A stretch of DNA of 64,000 nt from RFTU01 sp046094505 (GCA_046094505.1 JBJTHN010000026.1:1-64000), one strand, 5' to 3'. Counted from the stretch's first letter, positions 8,928 through 18,038 are shown. Numbers and translations are program-made. Notes: generated by a model from the sequence alone, not told the origin.

Positions 8928-10032
8928 TTACAGGCCTTGTTTCAGGCTGGCCGTGATGAAGCTGTCCAGGTCGCCGTCCAACACCTTTTGCGTGTTGGAG
9001 ATTTCCACGCTCGTGCGCAGGTCCTTGATGCGGCTTTGGTCCAGCACGTAGCTGCGGATCTGGTGGCCCCAGCCCACATCGGTCTTGCTGTCCTCGAGCT
9101 TTTGCTGCTCCTCGCGCTGCTTGCGCATCTCGTGCTCATACAGGCGTGAACGCAGCATCGCCCAGGCCTCGTCCCGGTTGCGGTGCTGCGAGCGGTCGTT
9201 TTGGCACTGCACCACGATACCGGTGGGGATGTGCGTCAGGCGCACCGCCGAGTCGGTCTTGTTGATGTGCTGGCCACCCGCGCCGCTGGCGCGAAAGGTG
9301 TCGGTGCGCACATCGGCGGGGTTGATCTCGATTTCGATGGAGTCGTCCACTTCGGGGTAGACGAACAGCGAGGCAAAGGAGGTGTGGCGCCCACCAGCCG
9401 AATCGAAGGGGCTCTTGCGCACGAGGCGGTGCACGCCGGTTTCGGTGCGCAGATGGCCGTAGGCATAGTCGCCTTCGACCTTGATGGTGGCGCTGCGGAT
9501 GCCGGCCACGTCCCCTTCGGTTTCCTCCATCACCTCGGCCTTGAAGCCCTTGCGCTCACAGTACTTCAGGTACTGGCGCAGCAGCATGGAGGCCCAGTCG
9601 CAGGCTTCGGTGCCGCCGGCGCCGGCCTGGATGTCGATGAAGCAGTTCAGGGGGTCGGCCTGGTTGGCAAACATGCGGCGGAACTCGAGCTGCTCCACGA
9701 TCTCGCGCAGCTTTTCGGTTTCGTCCGAGATGGCCTTGAGGCCGTCGATGTCGGCCTCTTCCTTGCTCATCTCAAAGAGCTCGGTGTTGTCGCGCAGGTT
9801 CTGCGACAGGTGGTTGATGGTCTCGACCACCGTTTCCAGCGACTTCTTCTCGCGGCCCAACTCCTGGGCGCGCTTGGGTTCGTTCCAGACGGCCGGGTTT
9901 TCCAGGGCGGCGTTGACTTCGTTTAGGCGCAGGGCTTTGCGGTCGTAGTCAAAGATACCCCCGAAGCTGTTCGGTTCGTTCGGAGAGGTCAACCAAGGCG
10001 TTGCCGATGGCGTTGATTTGTTCGATGTCCAT
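8928..10032 (-). CDS. prfB: Peptide chain release factor 2, made by programmed +1 frameshift
   Basis: RF2 ends translation at UGA and UAA. The first 27 codons (start at 10032, MDIEQINA...RGYL) end at an in-frame TGA at 9951-9949. The remaining 340 codons lie in the +1 frame, giving 367 residues. The downstream part carries the SPF stop-recognition tripeptide in VRKSPFDSAGG and the GGQ hydrolysis loop in ASGAGGQHINKTDSAVRL. A long in-frame extension upstream of the junction in the second frame is not RF2. The start is chosen by alignment with known RF2 N-termini; no clear Shine-Dalgarno precedes it. It leads the prfB-pepN-fbp group. Confidence 0.96.
9946..9962 (-). promoter_or_regulatory. prfB: Programmed +1 frameshift site of prfB
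   Basis: The minus strand reads GGGGGTATCTTTGAC across 9962-9948: an internal Shine-Dalgarno-like run, then CTT followed by the UGA stop and C. This is the standard autoregulatory element of prfB: when RF2 is scarce the ribosome pauses at UGA and slips forward one base, restoring RF2 synthesis. Confidence 0.95.
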
Positions 10033-10245
10033 GATGTGGCTGCAGTCCGGCGCCGTTGGGGGAAACCCGCGATTTTTGCACGCCCGGCTGCACGAAGGGC
10101 TGCTGGCCCTTGGGTATTCCCCGGCGCACGAATGGACGCATGCCCCGTAGCATGGACTTTGCAGCAGGCCACGCGGGCGCTGCGCATGAGGAGGCCGTCT
10201 CACGCGGGCGCAGGGGCGCGCCGCAGAGGGCAGGAGGAGTGGTTG

Positions 10246-11382
10246 ATGGACATGGGTTGCCTGGTCGCAGGCGTGAGGATAAACACCGGGGTGCGCTTGT
10301 CGCGCCCGGACACATCCGCTTCGCGCGCAGCGGCCGACTACCTTGAGGGTGTGCTGGGCCTGTCCGACCGGCTCTGGCATGAATTGCCCGGGCCTCAGGG
10401 CTCCACCAGCCTGGTGCTGCGCGCCGAGGCGCGCGAAGCCCTCATGCCGGGCCACGACTCCCTGAACCTGCGCCAGGCCCTGGACCCTGTGGTGCACGAC
10501 CTCGACCACACGCTCGAACGCGAGATTGCCGTGGCGCTGTTGGGCGGCCCCCAGGTGTTCACATTCGAGAGCCTGGGCGCCTTCGCATCCCACGTGCGGG
10601 TGCAGCGGCGCATTTGCCGGGCCGCTGCGCGCACCGCCGTGGCCTTCAAGCCCTTGGCCGCAGAGCGCCCCGACCAATACTGGACCTACGACGAGGAAGC
10701 GGGCTTCCTCTTGCAGCCCGGCCAGTCCCTGTCCGACGCCTTGCGTGCGGCCACCCAGCCCTCGGTGACGGGGCAGCTCTACGACTTTTCCTGCTACCGG
10801 GCCAGCGAGTATGTGATTTTGTTGGGCTTGTCCGAGGAGCTCGAACAGGTGAACCCGGCCCAGTTGGCGCAGTTGGAGGCGCGCTGCCGCCGTCGCGCCA
10901 TCCGTTCGCGCGAGTTCCACGATGTTTTTCTCGACGAATTCGGCTCACACGACAGCCCGGTGCCGGCGCGCTATTTCGTGCCCGGTGACCGGCTGTGGTT
11001 CCGCAACCCCGACGAGCGCTCGTCAGACGCGCTGGGCTACGAGGGATCCTGGGTGATTTACTTGGGGGGCGGCTTGTTCAGCAACTTCTGGAAGCATGAG
11101 CAGCCCTACACCCTGGAAGACAAGTGCATCGAGATCTTCCACTGGCGTGATGGCGCCTACCAAGATGAGCACCAGGAGTGGCAGATGGACGAGGCCCGCG
11201 TGGAGGCCTGCGTGGCGGCCACCCAAGCCGACGCGGCGGCGCGCACCCGCGTACTGCAGCGCATGATGCGCCTGCGCGACCCGCAGGGCGTGTACGCCGA
11301 AGGGGGCTGCCTGGACGCCTCGCGCGAGCAGCCCAAGAGCGTGTGGCCGCAGCGCAGCGCGCTGCACGTGCTGCCGGCCTGA
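10246..11382 (+). CDS. Tgl-like protein-glutamine gamma-glutamyltransferase homologue
   Basis: The 378-residue protein aligns over its middle with Bacillus spore transglutaminase Tgl. SCYRASEYVILLG (about residue 183 on) matches the strand carrying the Tgl nucleophilic Cys. REFHDVFLDEFG...PARYFVPGDRLWFRNPDE matches the Tgl segment that ends in GDCLYFKNP, and YEGSWVIYLGGGLFSNFW matches the WRGENVILLG region. The Cys is kept, but the Glu and His of Tgl do not align at their expected places, so cross-linking activity is doubtful. It is longer than Tgl (about 245 residues) and this organism is not a spore former. The start is the ATG at 10246, preceded by GAGGAG at ideal spacing. It is divergent from prfB. 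Confidence 0.6.
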   Translation: MDMGCLVAGVRINTGVRLSRPDTSASRAAADYLEGVLGLSDRLWHELPGPQGSTSLVLRAEAREALMPGHDSLNLRQALDPVVHDLDHTLEREIAVALLGGPQVFTFESLGAFASHVRVQRRICRAAARTAVAFKPLAAERPDQYWTYDEEAGFLLQPGQSLSDALRAATQPSVTGQLYDFSCYRASEYVILLGLSEELEQVNPAQLAQLEARCRRRAIRSREFHDVFLDEFGSHDSPVPARYFVPGDRLWFRNPDERSSDALGYEGSWVIYLGGGLFSNFWKHEQPYTLEDKCIEIFHWRDGAYQDEHQEWQMDEARVEACVAATQADAAARTRVLQRMMRLRDPQGVYAEGGCLDASREQPKSVWPQRSALHVLPA

Positions 11383-11419
11383 ACACGGGCATACCCCCGC
11401 CACAGCCGCTACCACCGCT

Positions 11420-12388
11420 TCACGCCAAGAACGACTCGATCAAGCGCGCCAAGACCTCGGGCTGGTCGTGGTGCAGCATGTGGCCGCAGTCCTCGATCCA
11501 CTCGCTGCGCACCTGGGGCACCACCTGCAGCCGCTCCTGGTACTGGCCCAGGCTGTAGCGGTCGCCCCACCACTGGGCCAAATCGGTCTGTCGGCCCACC
11601 ACCGACAGCACCGGCGCGCTGATGCGCTTCCAGCAGGCCAGCACCTCGCCCACGCGGTACAGCGTGGGGTTCACACGTTTGTGCGCCGGGTCGCCCAGGA
11701 TGTTCCAGCGGCCTTGAGGGTCGGGCTCAGCCCAGTGCCCCGCCAGCCAAGCGGCCTTGTCGGGGCTCAAGCGCGGGTTGTTCTTCATCAAGCGCCGCGC
11801 CACGCCCTGCGCACTGTCGTAGGGTCGCAGCTCCTGCGGCACCGTCAATTCATCCAGCCACTTCGCATACTGGGTCGGTGCTTGATCGGCCGGTCGTTCG
11901 GGTAGGCCAAAGCCTTCCAGGTTGATCAGCCGGCGGATGCGCGACGGGCGCACGCCCGCATACATCATGACCACGTTGCCGCCCATGCTGTGGCCCAGGA
12001 GGTCGATGTGGGGCAAGGCCGGCCAGCCGACTTCCGGTGCACGCAGCAGCGCCTCCAGGTCGGCCAGGTAATCGGGGAACCAGTAGCAGTCGGTGTGTGC
12101 AGGCACTCGGCTGTGGCCAAAGCCACGCCAATCCGGCGCCACGATGAAGCGGTCCTGTGCCAGGGCATCGACGAGGAATTGCCACGAGGCGGCCACATCC
12201 ATCCAGCCGTGCACCAAGACCAGTGCCGGGCGATCGGCGCTGCACCGGCTGGGGTCGCCCCACAGCCGCACGTGGTAGTTCACGCCGCGAATGGGCAGGT
12301 GCAGGCTGCGGCTTTCGCGCCGGGGGTGGTAGGGTGTTGTCGCGGGCGCTTCAGGCGACGGCGCTGGCGTGCTCGGGCGTTCGTTCAT
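11420..12388 (-). CDS. Alpha/beta-fold hydrolase
   Basis: The 322-residue protein has the canonical alpha/beta-hydrolase order. The oxyanion-hole strand is LVLVHGWMDVAASW (about residues 56-69), followed by DWRGFGHS. The nucleophile elbow is GHSMGG. The acid probably lies near VVGRQTDLAQWW, and the catalytic His is in EDCGHMLHHDQPEVLARLIESFL. It is an intact single-domain enzyme of the esterase/lipase/epoxide-hydrolase-like group; the substrate is unknown. The only start is the ATG at 12388, which overlaps the 3' end of the upstream tetR by 38 bp, so the two are probably co-transcribed and translationally coupled. Confidence 0.85.
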   Translation of the reverse strand: MNERPSTPAPSPEAPATTPYHPRRESRSLHLPIRGVNYHVRLWGDPSRCSADRPALVLVHGWMDVAASWQFLVDALAQDRFIVAPDWRGFGHSRVPAHTDCYWFPDYLADLEALLRAPEVGWPALPHIDLLGHSMGGNVVMMYAGVRPSRIRRLINLEGFGLPERPADQAPTQYAKWLDELTVPQELRPYDSAQGVARRLMKNNPRLSPDKAAWLAGHWAEPDPQGRWNILGDPAHKRVNPTLYRVGEVLACWKRISAPVLSVVGRQTDLAQWWGDRYSLGQYQERLQVVPQVRSEWIEDCGHMLHHDQPEVLARLIESFLA

Positions 12389-13010
12389 CCGCGCATCCTA
12401 GCGTTGCGGTGAACAGCCCCTCGATCAGCTCCAGCCGCGCACGCCGCTGGGCCACAGCCGCATGCTCGCTGAGTTCGCCCAGCAGGGAGTCACCCAGCAA
12501 CGAGCTGTACAGGATGAAGGCCCGCCGGCGGGCTTCCATGACCCCAAAGCCCAGCGCCGAGAACACCTGCGCGATGTAGCCCAGGCGACTTTCATCGGCT
12601 TCCCGCACCACTTGCGCGGCCATCTCGTCGCGGCGGCCCCATGAGCGAATGGCCAGCTCGATGCGCGCGGCGCGAACGGCGGCTCGGCCGCGCCAGGGCA
12701 GGCTTACGAGGTCCTGCAGCTGCTCGCGGGGGTCGGTGTGTGCGCACTCGAGCCGTTGTGTCAGGGCTTCGGTGGCGCTGTTGCGCCAGGCCTGCAACAC
12801 CCGGCGCAGCAGCTCTTCCCGGTCCTTGAAGTGCCAGTAAAAGCTGCCGCGGGTCATGCCCAGTTCCTGTGCGAGCACGTCCACCCGCACCCGGTCGATG
12901 CCCTGGTCGACCAAGACTTCCGTGGCGGCCTCGACCCAGGTTTCCGGGGTGCAGGTGCCGCGGGCGGGCTTGGTGGGGCGGGGCTTGGCGGTGGTCACGT
13001 GGGGCATCAT
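12351..13010 (-). CDS. TetR/AcrR family transcriptional regulator
   Basis: The 219-residue protein has an N-terminal TetR DNA-binding domain: TWVEAATEVLVDQGIDRVRVDVLAQELGMTRGSFYWHFKDREELLRRVL, in which GMTRGSFYWHF is the recognition helix. The ligand domain is followed by the acidic-basic C-terminus. A GTG at 13022 is in frame, but it lies inside the operator at 13015-13032. The tandem ATGs at 13010 and 13007, behind GGAAG, are the likelier start. It is divergent from the feruloyl-CoA-synthetase-like gene across a region with two matching operators, so it probably represses that operon and itself, with an acyl-CoA or hydroxycinnamoyl-CoA as plausible inducer (inference). Confidence 0.9.
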   Translation of the reverse strand: MMPHVTTAKPRPTKPARGTCTPETWVEAATEVLVDQGIDRVRVDVLAQELGMTRGSFYWHFKDREELLRRVLQAWRNSATEALTQRLECAHTDPREQLQDLVSLPWRGRAAVRAARIELAIRSWGRRDEMAAQVVREADESRLGYIAQVFSALGFGVMEARRRAFILYSSLLGDSLLGELSEHAAVAQRRARLELIEGLFTATLGCADERTPEHASAVA

Positions 13011-13014
13011 GCTT

Positions 13015-13107
13015 CCATACACATTTGTACGGAAGTCAGAGAAAACCCAAGTAGTTCTTGAAACATCCGTACATAAGATTTAGATTCAACCATACACAAC
13101 TGTACGG
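13015..13107. promoter_or_regulatory. Paired TetR operators in the tetR/fcs divergent promoter
   Basis: Two nearly identical 18-bp dyads occur: CCATACACATTTGTACGG at 13015-13032 and CCATACACAACTGTACGG at 13090-13107. Each is an imperfect palindrome of the half-site CCRTACA, and a lone half-site CCGTACA lies at 13067-13073. One copy sits directly upstream of the tetR start and the other overlaps the Shine-Dalgarno region of the gene at 13114. That is where a TetR-family repressor would have to bind to control both directions. Confidence 0.75.
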
Positions 13108-13113
13108 AGTGGC

Positions 13114-14958
13114 ATGCGCCCCGTGGGCTGCCTGTCATCGGGAGGATGGCTGAGCGTGCAACGAGCATTCGACGACCCCATCGACCTGCGGCCGCCGGCC
13201 ACGGTTTGCGAACGCCGCTCCGACGGCTCCTTCGTGCTGCGATCGCCCCACGCCTTGCCCGAGCCGGTGCGCTGTGTGGGTCAGTGGCTGGAAGACTGGG
13301 CGCAGCGTACGCCCGATGCCGCGGCCTTTGCCGAGCGTGCATCGGCCGACAGCTGGCATGAGCTCACGTGGGCGCAGGCCCGTCAGCAGGTGGGGCAGTT
13401 GGCACAGGGCCTGTTGGACCTGGACTTGCCAGCCGATGACCCGGTGGTGGTGCTGTCCGACAACTCCCTGCACCACCTGCTGTTGATGCTGGCGTGCTTG
13501 CAGGTGGGCCGGGCCGTGTGCACGGTGTCCAGCGCCTACAGCCGCCTCACACAAGACCACGGCAAGGTCACCCAGATCCTCAAGACCCTCCAGCCGGCCC
13601 TGGTGTATGCCGACAACGCGCAGGTCTACGGGCCTGCGCTCCGCGCAGCCCGGGCCGCGGGCTTGAACATGCCCGTGATGCTCAGCCGCGGTGCTGCCGA
13701 AGTACCCGGTGCGCTGGCCTTCGAGACTGTGGCCGCCACACCCGAGACCCCCGCGGTGATGCAGGCCTTTGGGCGCATCACGCCCGACACCGTGGCCAAG
13801 TACCTGTTGACCTCAGGGTCCACGGGGTCGCCCAAGGTGGTGATCAACACGCACCGCATGCTGTGTGCCAACCAGGAAATGCTGGCCAGTGCCTGGCGCT
13901 TCCTGGCGCATGAGAAGCCGGTGGTGGTGGACTGGTTGCCCTGGAGCCACACCTTCGGCGGCAACCACAACCTGCACATCGTGATGCGCAACGGTGGCAC
14001 CTTGGTCATAGATGAGGGCCGCCCAGCGCCGGGTCTGGTGGAAAAGTCCCTGGCCAACCTCGTGAAGTGGCAGCCCACGCTGTACTTCAACGTGCCGCGC
14101 GGGCTCGACCTGATCCTGCCCTTGCTGGAGGCCGATCCGCAAGCCGCCCGTGCCTTCTTCAGCCGGCTGCGAATGGTCTTCTACGCCGGTGCGGGCATGC
14201 CGCAGGCCACCTGGGACCGTCTGCAGGCTTTGTCGCGCCAGGTGCGTGGGCAGGACGTCTGGCTCACCACCTCCTGGGGGGCCACCGAAACCGCACCGGC
14301 CATCACCCTGGCTCACTTCCGCCTGGAGCGTGCCGGCAACATCGGCATCCCCCTGCCGGGTGTGGACCTCAAGTTCGTCCCCAACGGTGGCAAGTTGGAG
14401 ATGCGGGTGCGTGGCGTCAATGTCTTCCCGGGCTACCGCAACGCCCCCGAACTCACCGCTCAGGCCTTCGACGACGAGGGCTACTACTGCATTGGCGACG
14501 CAGGAGTGCTGGTGGATGAAGCGCATCCGGAAAAGGGCATCATCTTCAACGGGCGGGTGGCCGAGGACTTCAAGCTCACCACCGGCACCTGGGTGTCGGT
14601 GGGCACCTTGAGGCTCAAATTGGTGTCGGCCTTGTCGCCCTGGGCGCAGGATGCGGTCATCACCGGACACGACCGCGACGAAGTGGGCGCCCTGATCTTT
14701 CCGAGTGCGCAGGCCGCAGCGCTGCCGCCGGCGCAGTTGCAGGGCCACCTCAAAGCGGCACTTCAGGCCCTCAAGGCCCAGGGTGGGGGCTCCTCCCAGG
14801 TTCCCATGAGGCTGCTGGTGCTGGCCGACCCCCCCAGTGCCGATGGTGGCGAGATCACCGACAAGGGCTACATCAACCAACGCGCGGTACTGACCCGCCG
14901 AACCGAGCAGGTCCTGGCCCTGTACGGGGGTGCGCCGGGCGTGGTGACGCTCCAGTGA
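13114..14958 (+). CDS. Feruloyl-CoA synthetase-like acyl-CoA ligase
   Basis: The 614-residue protein belongs to the AMP-forming ligase superfamily and most resembles feruloyl-CoA synthase: YLLTSGSTGSPKVVINTHRMLCANQEM is the P-loop, VDWLPWSHTFGGNHNLHIV is typical of this subfamily, and TTSWGATETAP is the A5 motif. FNGRVAEDFKLTTGTWVSVG replaces the usual hinge. It would activate ferulate, coumarate or a related aryl acid with ATP and CoA. The ATG at 13114 follows GGAG; a GTG at 13156 behind GGGAGG is an alternative. It leads a plus-strand cluster with a thiolase and a binding protein, consistent with CoA-dependent breakdown of phenylpropanoids. Confidence 0.82.
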   Translation: MRPVGCLSSGGWLSVQRAFDDPIDLRPPATVCERRSDGSFVLRSPHALPEPVRCVGQWLEDWAQRTPDAAAFAERASADSWHELTWAQARQQVGQLAQGLLDLDLPADDPVVVLSDNSLHHLLLMLACLQVGRAVCTVSSAYSRLTQDHGKVTQILKTLQPALVYADNAQVYGPALRAARAAGLNMPVMLSRGAAEVPGALAFETVAATPETPAVMQAFGRITPDTVAKYLLTSGSTGSPKVVINTHRMLCANQEMLASAWRFLAHEKPVVVDWLPWSHTFGGNHNLHIVMRNGGTLVIDEGRPAPGLVEKSLANLVKWQPTLYFNVPRGLDLILPLLEADPQAARAFFSRLRMVFYAGAGMPQATWDRLQALSRQVRGQDVWLTTSWGATETAPAITLAHFRLERAGNIGIPLPGVDLKFVPNGGKLEMRVRGVNVFPGYRNAPELTAQAFDDEGYYCIGDAGVLVDEAHPEKGIIFNGRVAEDFKLTTGTWVSVGTLRLKLVSALSPWAQDAVITGHDRDEVGALIFPSAQAAALPPAQLQGHLKAALQALKAQGGGSSQVPMRLLVLADPPSADGGEITDKGYINQRAVLTRRTEQVLALYGGAPGVVTLQ

Positions 14959-15027
14959 CGGCCGCCCTCCCATCACCGACCGCTGGGCTCATCGGATGAG
15001 CCTGGCCCCAATCCTTTACACCTCCAC

Positions 15028-16287
15028 ATGAGCACGGGCCTGTTTCAACGCTTCGAAGGCGTCTTCATTCTGGATGGCGTGCGCACGCCGATGGTTGACT
15101 ACATGGGCGCCTTTGCCGATGCCAACCCCATCGACCTGGGCATTGCCGCGGCGCGCGCGGTTCTGCAGCGCAGCGGGGTATCACCCTCAGACATTGACTC
15201 CGTGTTGGCCGGCAACATGGCCCCGGGCGGGTTCGACCAGTTTTACGTGCCCCGCCACATTGGCTTGTATGCGGGTGTGCCGGTCCAGGTCTCGGCGCTG
15301 ATGGTGCAGCGCATCTGCGGCACCGGCTTTGAGCTGTTCCGCCAGGCAGCCGAGCAGATGGCCACCGGTGGTGCCAGCGCAGCCCTGGTGGTGGGCACCG
15401 AATCCATGACCCGCAACCCCATCGCCGCTTTCGACCACCGCGGTGGCTTCCGGCTGGGCGCGCCCGTGGCCTTCAAGGACTACATGTGGGAAGCGCTGAA
15501 CGACCCAGCGGCGGTCTCCATGATCATGACGGCCGAGAACCTGGCCAAGCAATACGGCATCAGCCGTTCGGAAGTCGACGCCTTTGCGGCGCAGTCCTTC
15601 GCGCGCGCGCTGGCTGCGCAAGACAGCGGGTGGTTGCAGGGTGAAATTGCGCCAGTCGAGGACTCGGTCTTCGAGTTGCCGGGCTACAAGCCGCGAAGGC
15701 TCAGGCTCTCGGGCAAACACAAGCGCGCCGATCGCGACACGCATCCGCGCCCCACCACGGTGGAGGTGCTGTCGGGCCTGCGCACGGTGTTCCCAGAAGG
15801 GGTGCAAACCGGCGGCAACAGTTCGGCCCTAACGGATGCTGCGGCCGCCGCCGTGGTGGCCCGCGCCGATGTGGCGCAGGCTTGGCAACAGCGCACCGGG
15901 CGCCAGCCCCTGGGGCGTGTGGCTGCTGCGGCGGTGGTGGGCGTGCCGCCCGAGGTCATGGGCATCGGCCCGGCGCCGGCCATCCAGCGGCTGCTGCAAG
16001 GCGCGGGCCTGTCGATGGACGACATCGCCCGCTTTGAAATCAACGAGGCGCAAGGCGCGCAGACCTTGGCGGTTTCGCGTGCCTTGAACCTGCCCCAGGA
16101 CCGGCTCAATGTGTACGGTGGCGCCATTGCCCTGGGCCATCCCTTGGCCGCTACCGGTGTGCGGCTGACCATCACCGTTTCCCGCCAGTTACAGGCCATT
16201 GGCGCACGCTGGGGCGTGGCTTCGGCCTGTATTGGCGGAGGGCAGGGCATCGCCCTGCTCATCGAAAACCCGGGCGCTGCGGCATGA
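15028..16287 (+). CDS. Thiolase family protein (acetyl-CoA C-acyltransferase type)
   Basis: The 419-residue protein has a full thiolase layout: the acyl-enzyme Cys in QRICGTGFELF (about residue 93), the C-terminal His in YGGAIALGHPLAATG, and the proton-transfer Cys in ASACIGGGQGIALL. The usual NEAF segment reads NEAQ here. It would cleave a 3-oxoacyl-CoA with CoA. It lies 69 bp behind the feruloyl-CoA-synthetase-like ligase on the same strand, so it could carry out the last step of beta-oxidative side-chain shortening of an aryl-propenoyl-CoA. A hydratase and a dehydrogenase for the middle steps are not in this cluster. Confidence 0.9.
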   Translation: MSTGLFQRFEGVFILDGVRTPMVDYMGAFADANPIDLGIAAARAVLQRSGVSPSDIDSVLAGNMAPGGFDQFYVPRHIGLYAGVPVQVSALMVQRICGTGFELFRQAAEQMATGGASAALVVGTESMTRNPIAAFDHRGGFRLGAPVAFKDYMWEALNDPAAVSMIMTAENLAKQYGISRSEVDAFAAQSFARALAAQDSGWLQGEIAPVEDSVFELPGYKPRRLRLSGKHKRADRDTHPRPTTVEVLSGLRTVFPEGVQTGGNSSALTDAAAAAVVARADVAQAWQQRTGRQPLGRVAAAAVVGVPPEVMGIGPAPAIQRLLQGAGLSMDDIARFEINEAQGAQTLAVSRALNLPQDRLNVYGGAIALGHPLAATGVRLTITVSRQLQAIGARWGVASACIGGGQGIALLIENPGAAA

Positions 16288-16429
16288 GCGCAGCCGCTTG
16301 GTTTGACGCGGGTGCCACCGTTGGCGCTGCAAGGTTCGTCGCGAACTCCGGCCGTTCGCCTTCTTCACACGCGCTGCAACCCAGCGCCAGCGCTGGGCCG
16401 GCAGCGTTTCCATCCAACAAGAGGAGACC

Positions 16430-17575
16430 ATGATGAAGCAATTGATCAAGAAGACGCTGGTGGCGGCTTCGCTGCTGGCCGCCGGTCTGGGATCGGCCTG
16501 GGCCGACATCACCATCGGCGTTACCGTGCCCATGACAGGCCCTGCCTCGGGCCTGGGCATCCCCATGAGCAACGGGGTGAAGATGTGGCCAGCGTCGGTG
16601 GCGGGTGAAAAGCTCAACGTCATCATCCTGGATGACGCCACCGACCCCACCAAGGGGACGCAGAACGCACGCCGTTTTGTCACTGAAAACAAGGTCGACC
16701 TGCTGGTGGGTTCGGGTGCAACCCCGGTGGGGATTGCGGTTGCAGCCGTGGCCATGGAGAGCAAGACGCCGCAGCTGGCCCTGTCGCCCATCGGTCTGCC
16801 GCCCGGGCAGGACGCCTGGAGCTTTCGGATGCCTCAAAGCAACGGGGTGATGGCCAATGCCATGCTCTCGCACATGGTCAAGAACGGCGTGAAGTCGGTG
16901 GGCTTCATTGGCTACACCGATGCCTATGGCGAGCAGTGGCTGCAGGCGCTGTTGCCCCTGCTGGAAAAGGCCGGCATTCGTCTCTTGGCCACCGAGCGCT
17001 TCGCGCGGGCCGACACCAGCGTGACGGCACAGGCCCTGAAGATTGCATCGGCCAACCCCGACGCGGTGATCGTTGTGGCTTCGGGATCGGGCGCCGCCAT
17101 GCCGCAGTTGGGTGTGATTGAGCGGGGCTACAAGGGCAAGTTCTACCAAACCCACGCCGCAGCCACGCGTGATTTGATGCGCGTCGGAGGCAAGGCCATG
17201 GAAGGCACCTTTGTGACCGCCGGTCCGGTGGTGGTGGCTGAGCAGCTGCCCGATGCACACCCCAGCAAGGCACTGGGCGTGCGCTTCAATGCCGAGTACG
17301 AAAAGCTGCACGGTGCCGGTTCGCGCAACCAGTTCGCAGCCCACTCCTTCGATGTCTATTTGATGCTCGAGCGTGTGGTTCCGGTCGCCTTGAAGAAGGC
17401 CAAGCCGGGCACCCCCGAGTTCCGCGCCGCCCTGAAGGAAGCGCTGGAGAGCGCGCCAGCCTTGGCCGTGTCCCATGGTGTGCTGGACTTCAGCCCCACT
17501 GACCATTGGGGCTACCGGCCTGATACCGGCGTCATCATGAAGGTCGTCAACGGCGACTGGAAACTGGAGAACTGA
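16430..17575 (+). CDS. Branched-chain amino acid ABC transporter-type substrate-binding protein
   Basis: The 381-residue protein has a signal peptide (MMKQLIKKTLVAASLLAAGLGSAWA, cleavage near 25) and a periplasmic-binding type 1 fold: DITIGVTVPMTGPASGLGIPMSNGV, DDATDPTKGTQNARRFVTENKVDLLVG, and VKSVGFIGYTDAYGEQW. These match the LivJ/HAAT family, whose members often bind aromatic acids rather than amino acids. GAGGAG precedes two in-frame ATGs; the second (16433) has the better spacing. No permease or ATPase gene lies nearby, so it must share a transporter encoded elsewhere. The position after the ligase and thiolase suggests an aryl-acid ligand (inference). Confidence 0.9.
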   Translation: MMKQLIKKTLVAASLLAAGLGSAWADITIGVTVPMTGPASGLGIPMSNGVKMWPASVAGEKLNVIILDDATDPTKGTQNARRFVTENKVDLLVGSGATPVGIAVAAVAMESKTPQLALSPIGLPPGQDAWSFRMPQSNGVMANAMLSHMVKNGVKSVGFIGYTDAYGEQWLQALLPLLEKAGIRLLATERFARADTSVTAQALKIASANPDAVIVVASGSGAAMPQLGVIERGYKGKFYQTHAAATRDLMRVGGKAMEGTFVTAGPVVVAEQLPDAHPSKALGVRFNAEYEKLHGAGSRNQFAAHSFDVYLMLERVVPVALKKAKPGTPEFRAALKEALESAPALAVSHGVLDFSPTDHWGYRPDTGVIMKVVNGDWKLEN

Positions 17576-17580
17576 GGTCC

Positions 17581-17973
17581 ATGCCGTACGGGTACCGGGC
17601 ACCCACCCACCACATGCGCTTCGTGATGGAGCGCGTGCTCCACGCGCCGCAGTCGTGGGGGGCTTGCCCAGGCCTGTCGGAGTTGGACATCCACACAGCC
17701 GAGGCGGTTCTGGACGAGGCGGCCCACTTTGCCAGCGGGGTGCTGCTGCCGCTCAACGCGCGGGGTGACCAGCAGGGCTGTGTGCTGAGCGCCGATGGGC
17801 AGGTACGCACACCCGATGGCTTTGCACAGCTGCTGGCCCAAACGCCTGAGGACACCCAGGCCCGCGCCCGCCTGGAGCGCATGCGCTACGGCGTGCAGTG
17901 GCTGCTGCCGCAGGCCCAGGTGCATTGGCAGGCGCTGCAGACAGCTCGGGCCGTGCCGTTGGAGGTGGGCTGA
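17581..17973 (+). pseudogene. Acyl-CoA dehydrogenase remnant with the catalytic middle deleted
   Basis: The 130-codon open frame starts 5 bp after the binding-protein gene. Residues 1-85 read YRAPTHHMRFVMERVLHAP...LDEAAHFASGVLLPLNARGDQQGC...TPDGFAQL, the standard N-terminal helical segment of the large (about 590-residue) acyl-CoA dehydrogenases. Residues from about 96 (ARLERMRYGVQWLLPQAQ) look like the extreme C-terminus of the same family. The whole FAD and substrate region, with the catalytic Glu, is missing without loss of frame. It is either an in-frame deletion relic or a small protein kept for another reason. Confidence 0.6.
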
Positions 17974-18038
17974 GGCACGGGCTTGGTCGGCATTTGCCAG
18001 AATCGGGGCTTCATCACGTTAGCCCGCATCGGCCCACC

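Noticed and set aside
6862..9051. A 729-codon open frame on the plus strand opposite pepN and prfB
   Set aside because: It is antisense to two genes with clear catalytic motifs and its translation is rich in His, Gln and Val with no domain; high GC leaves such frames open by chance.
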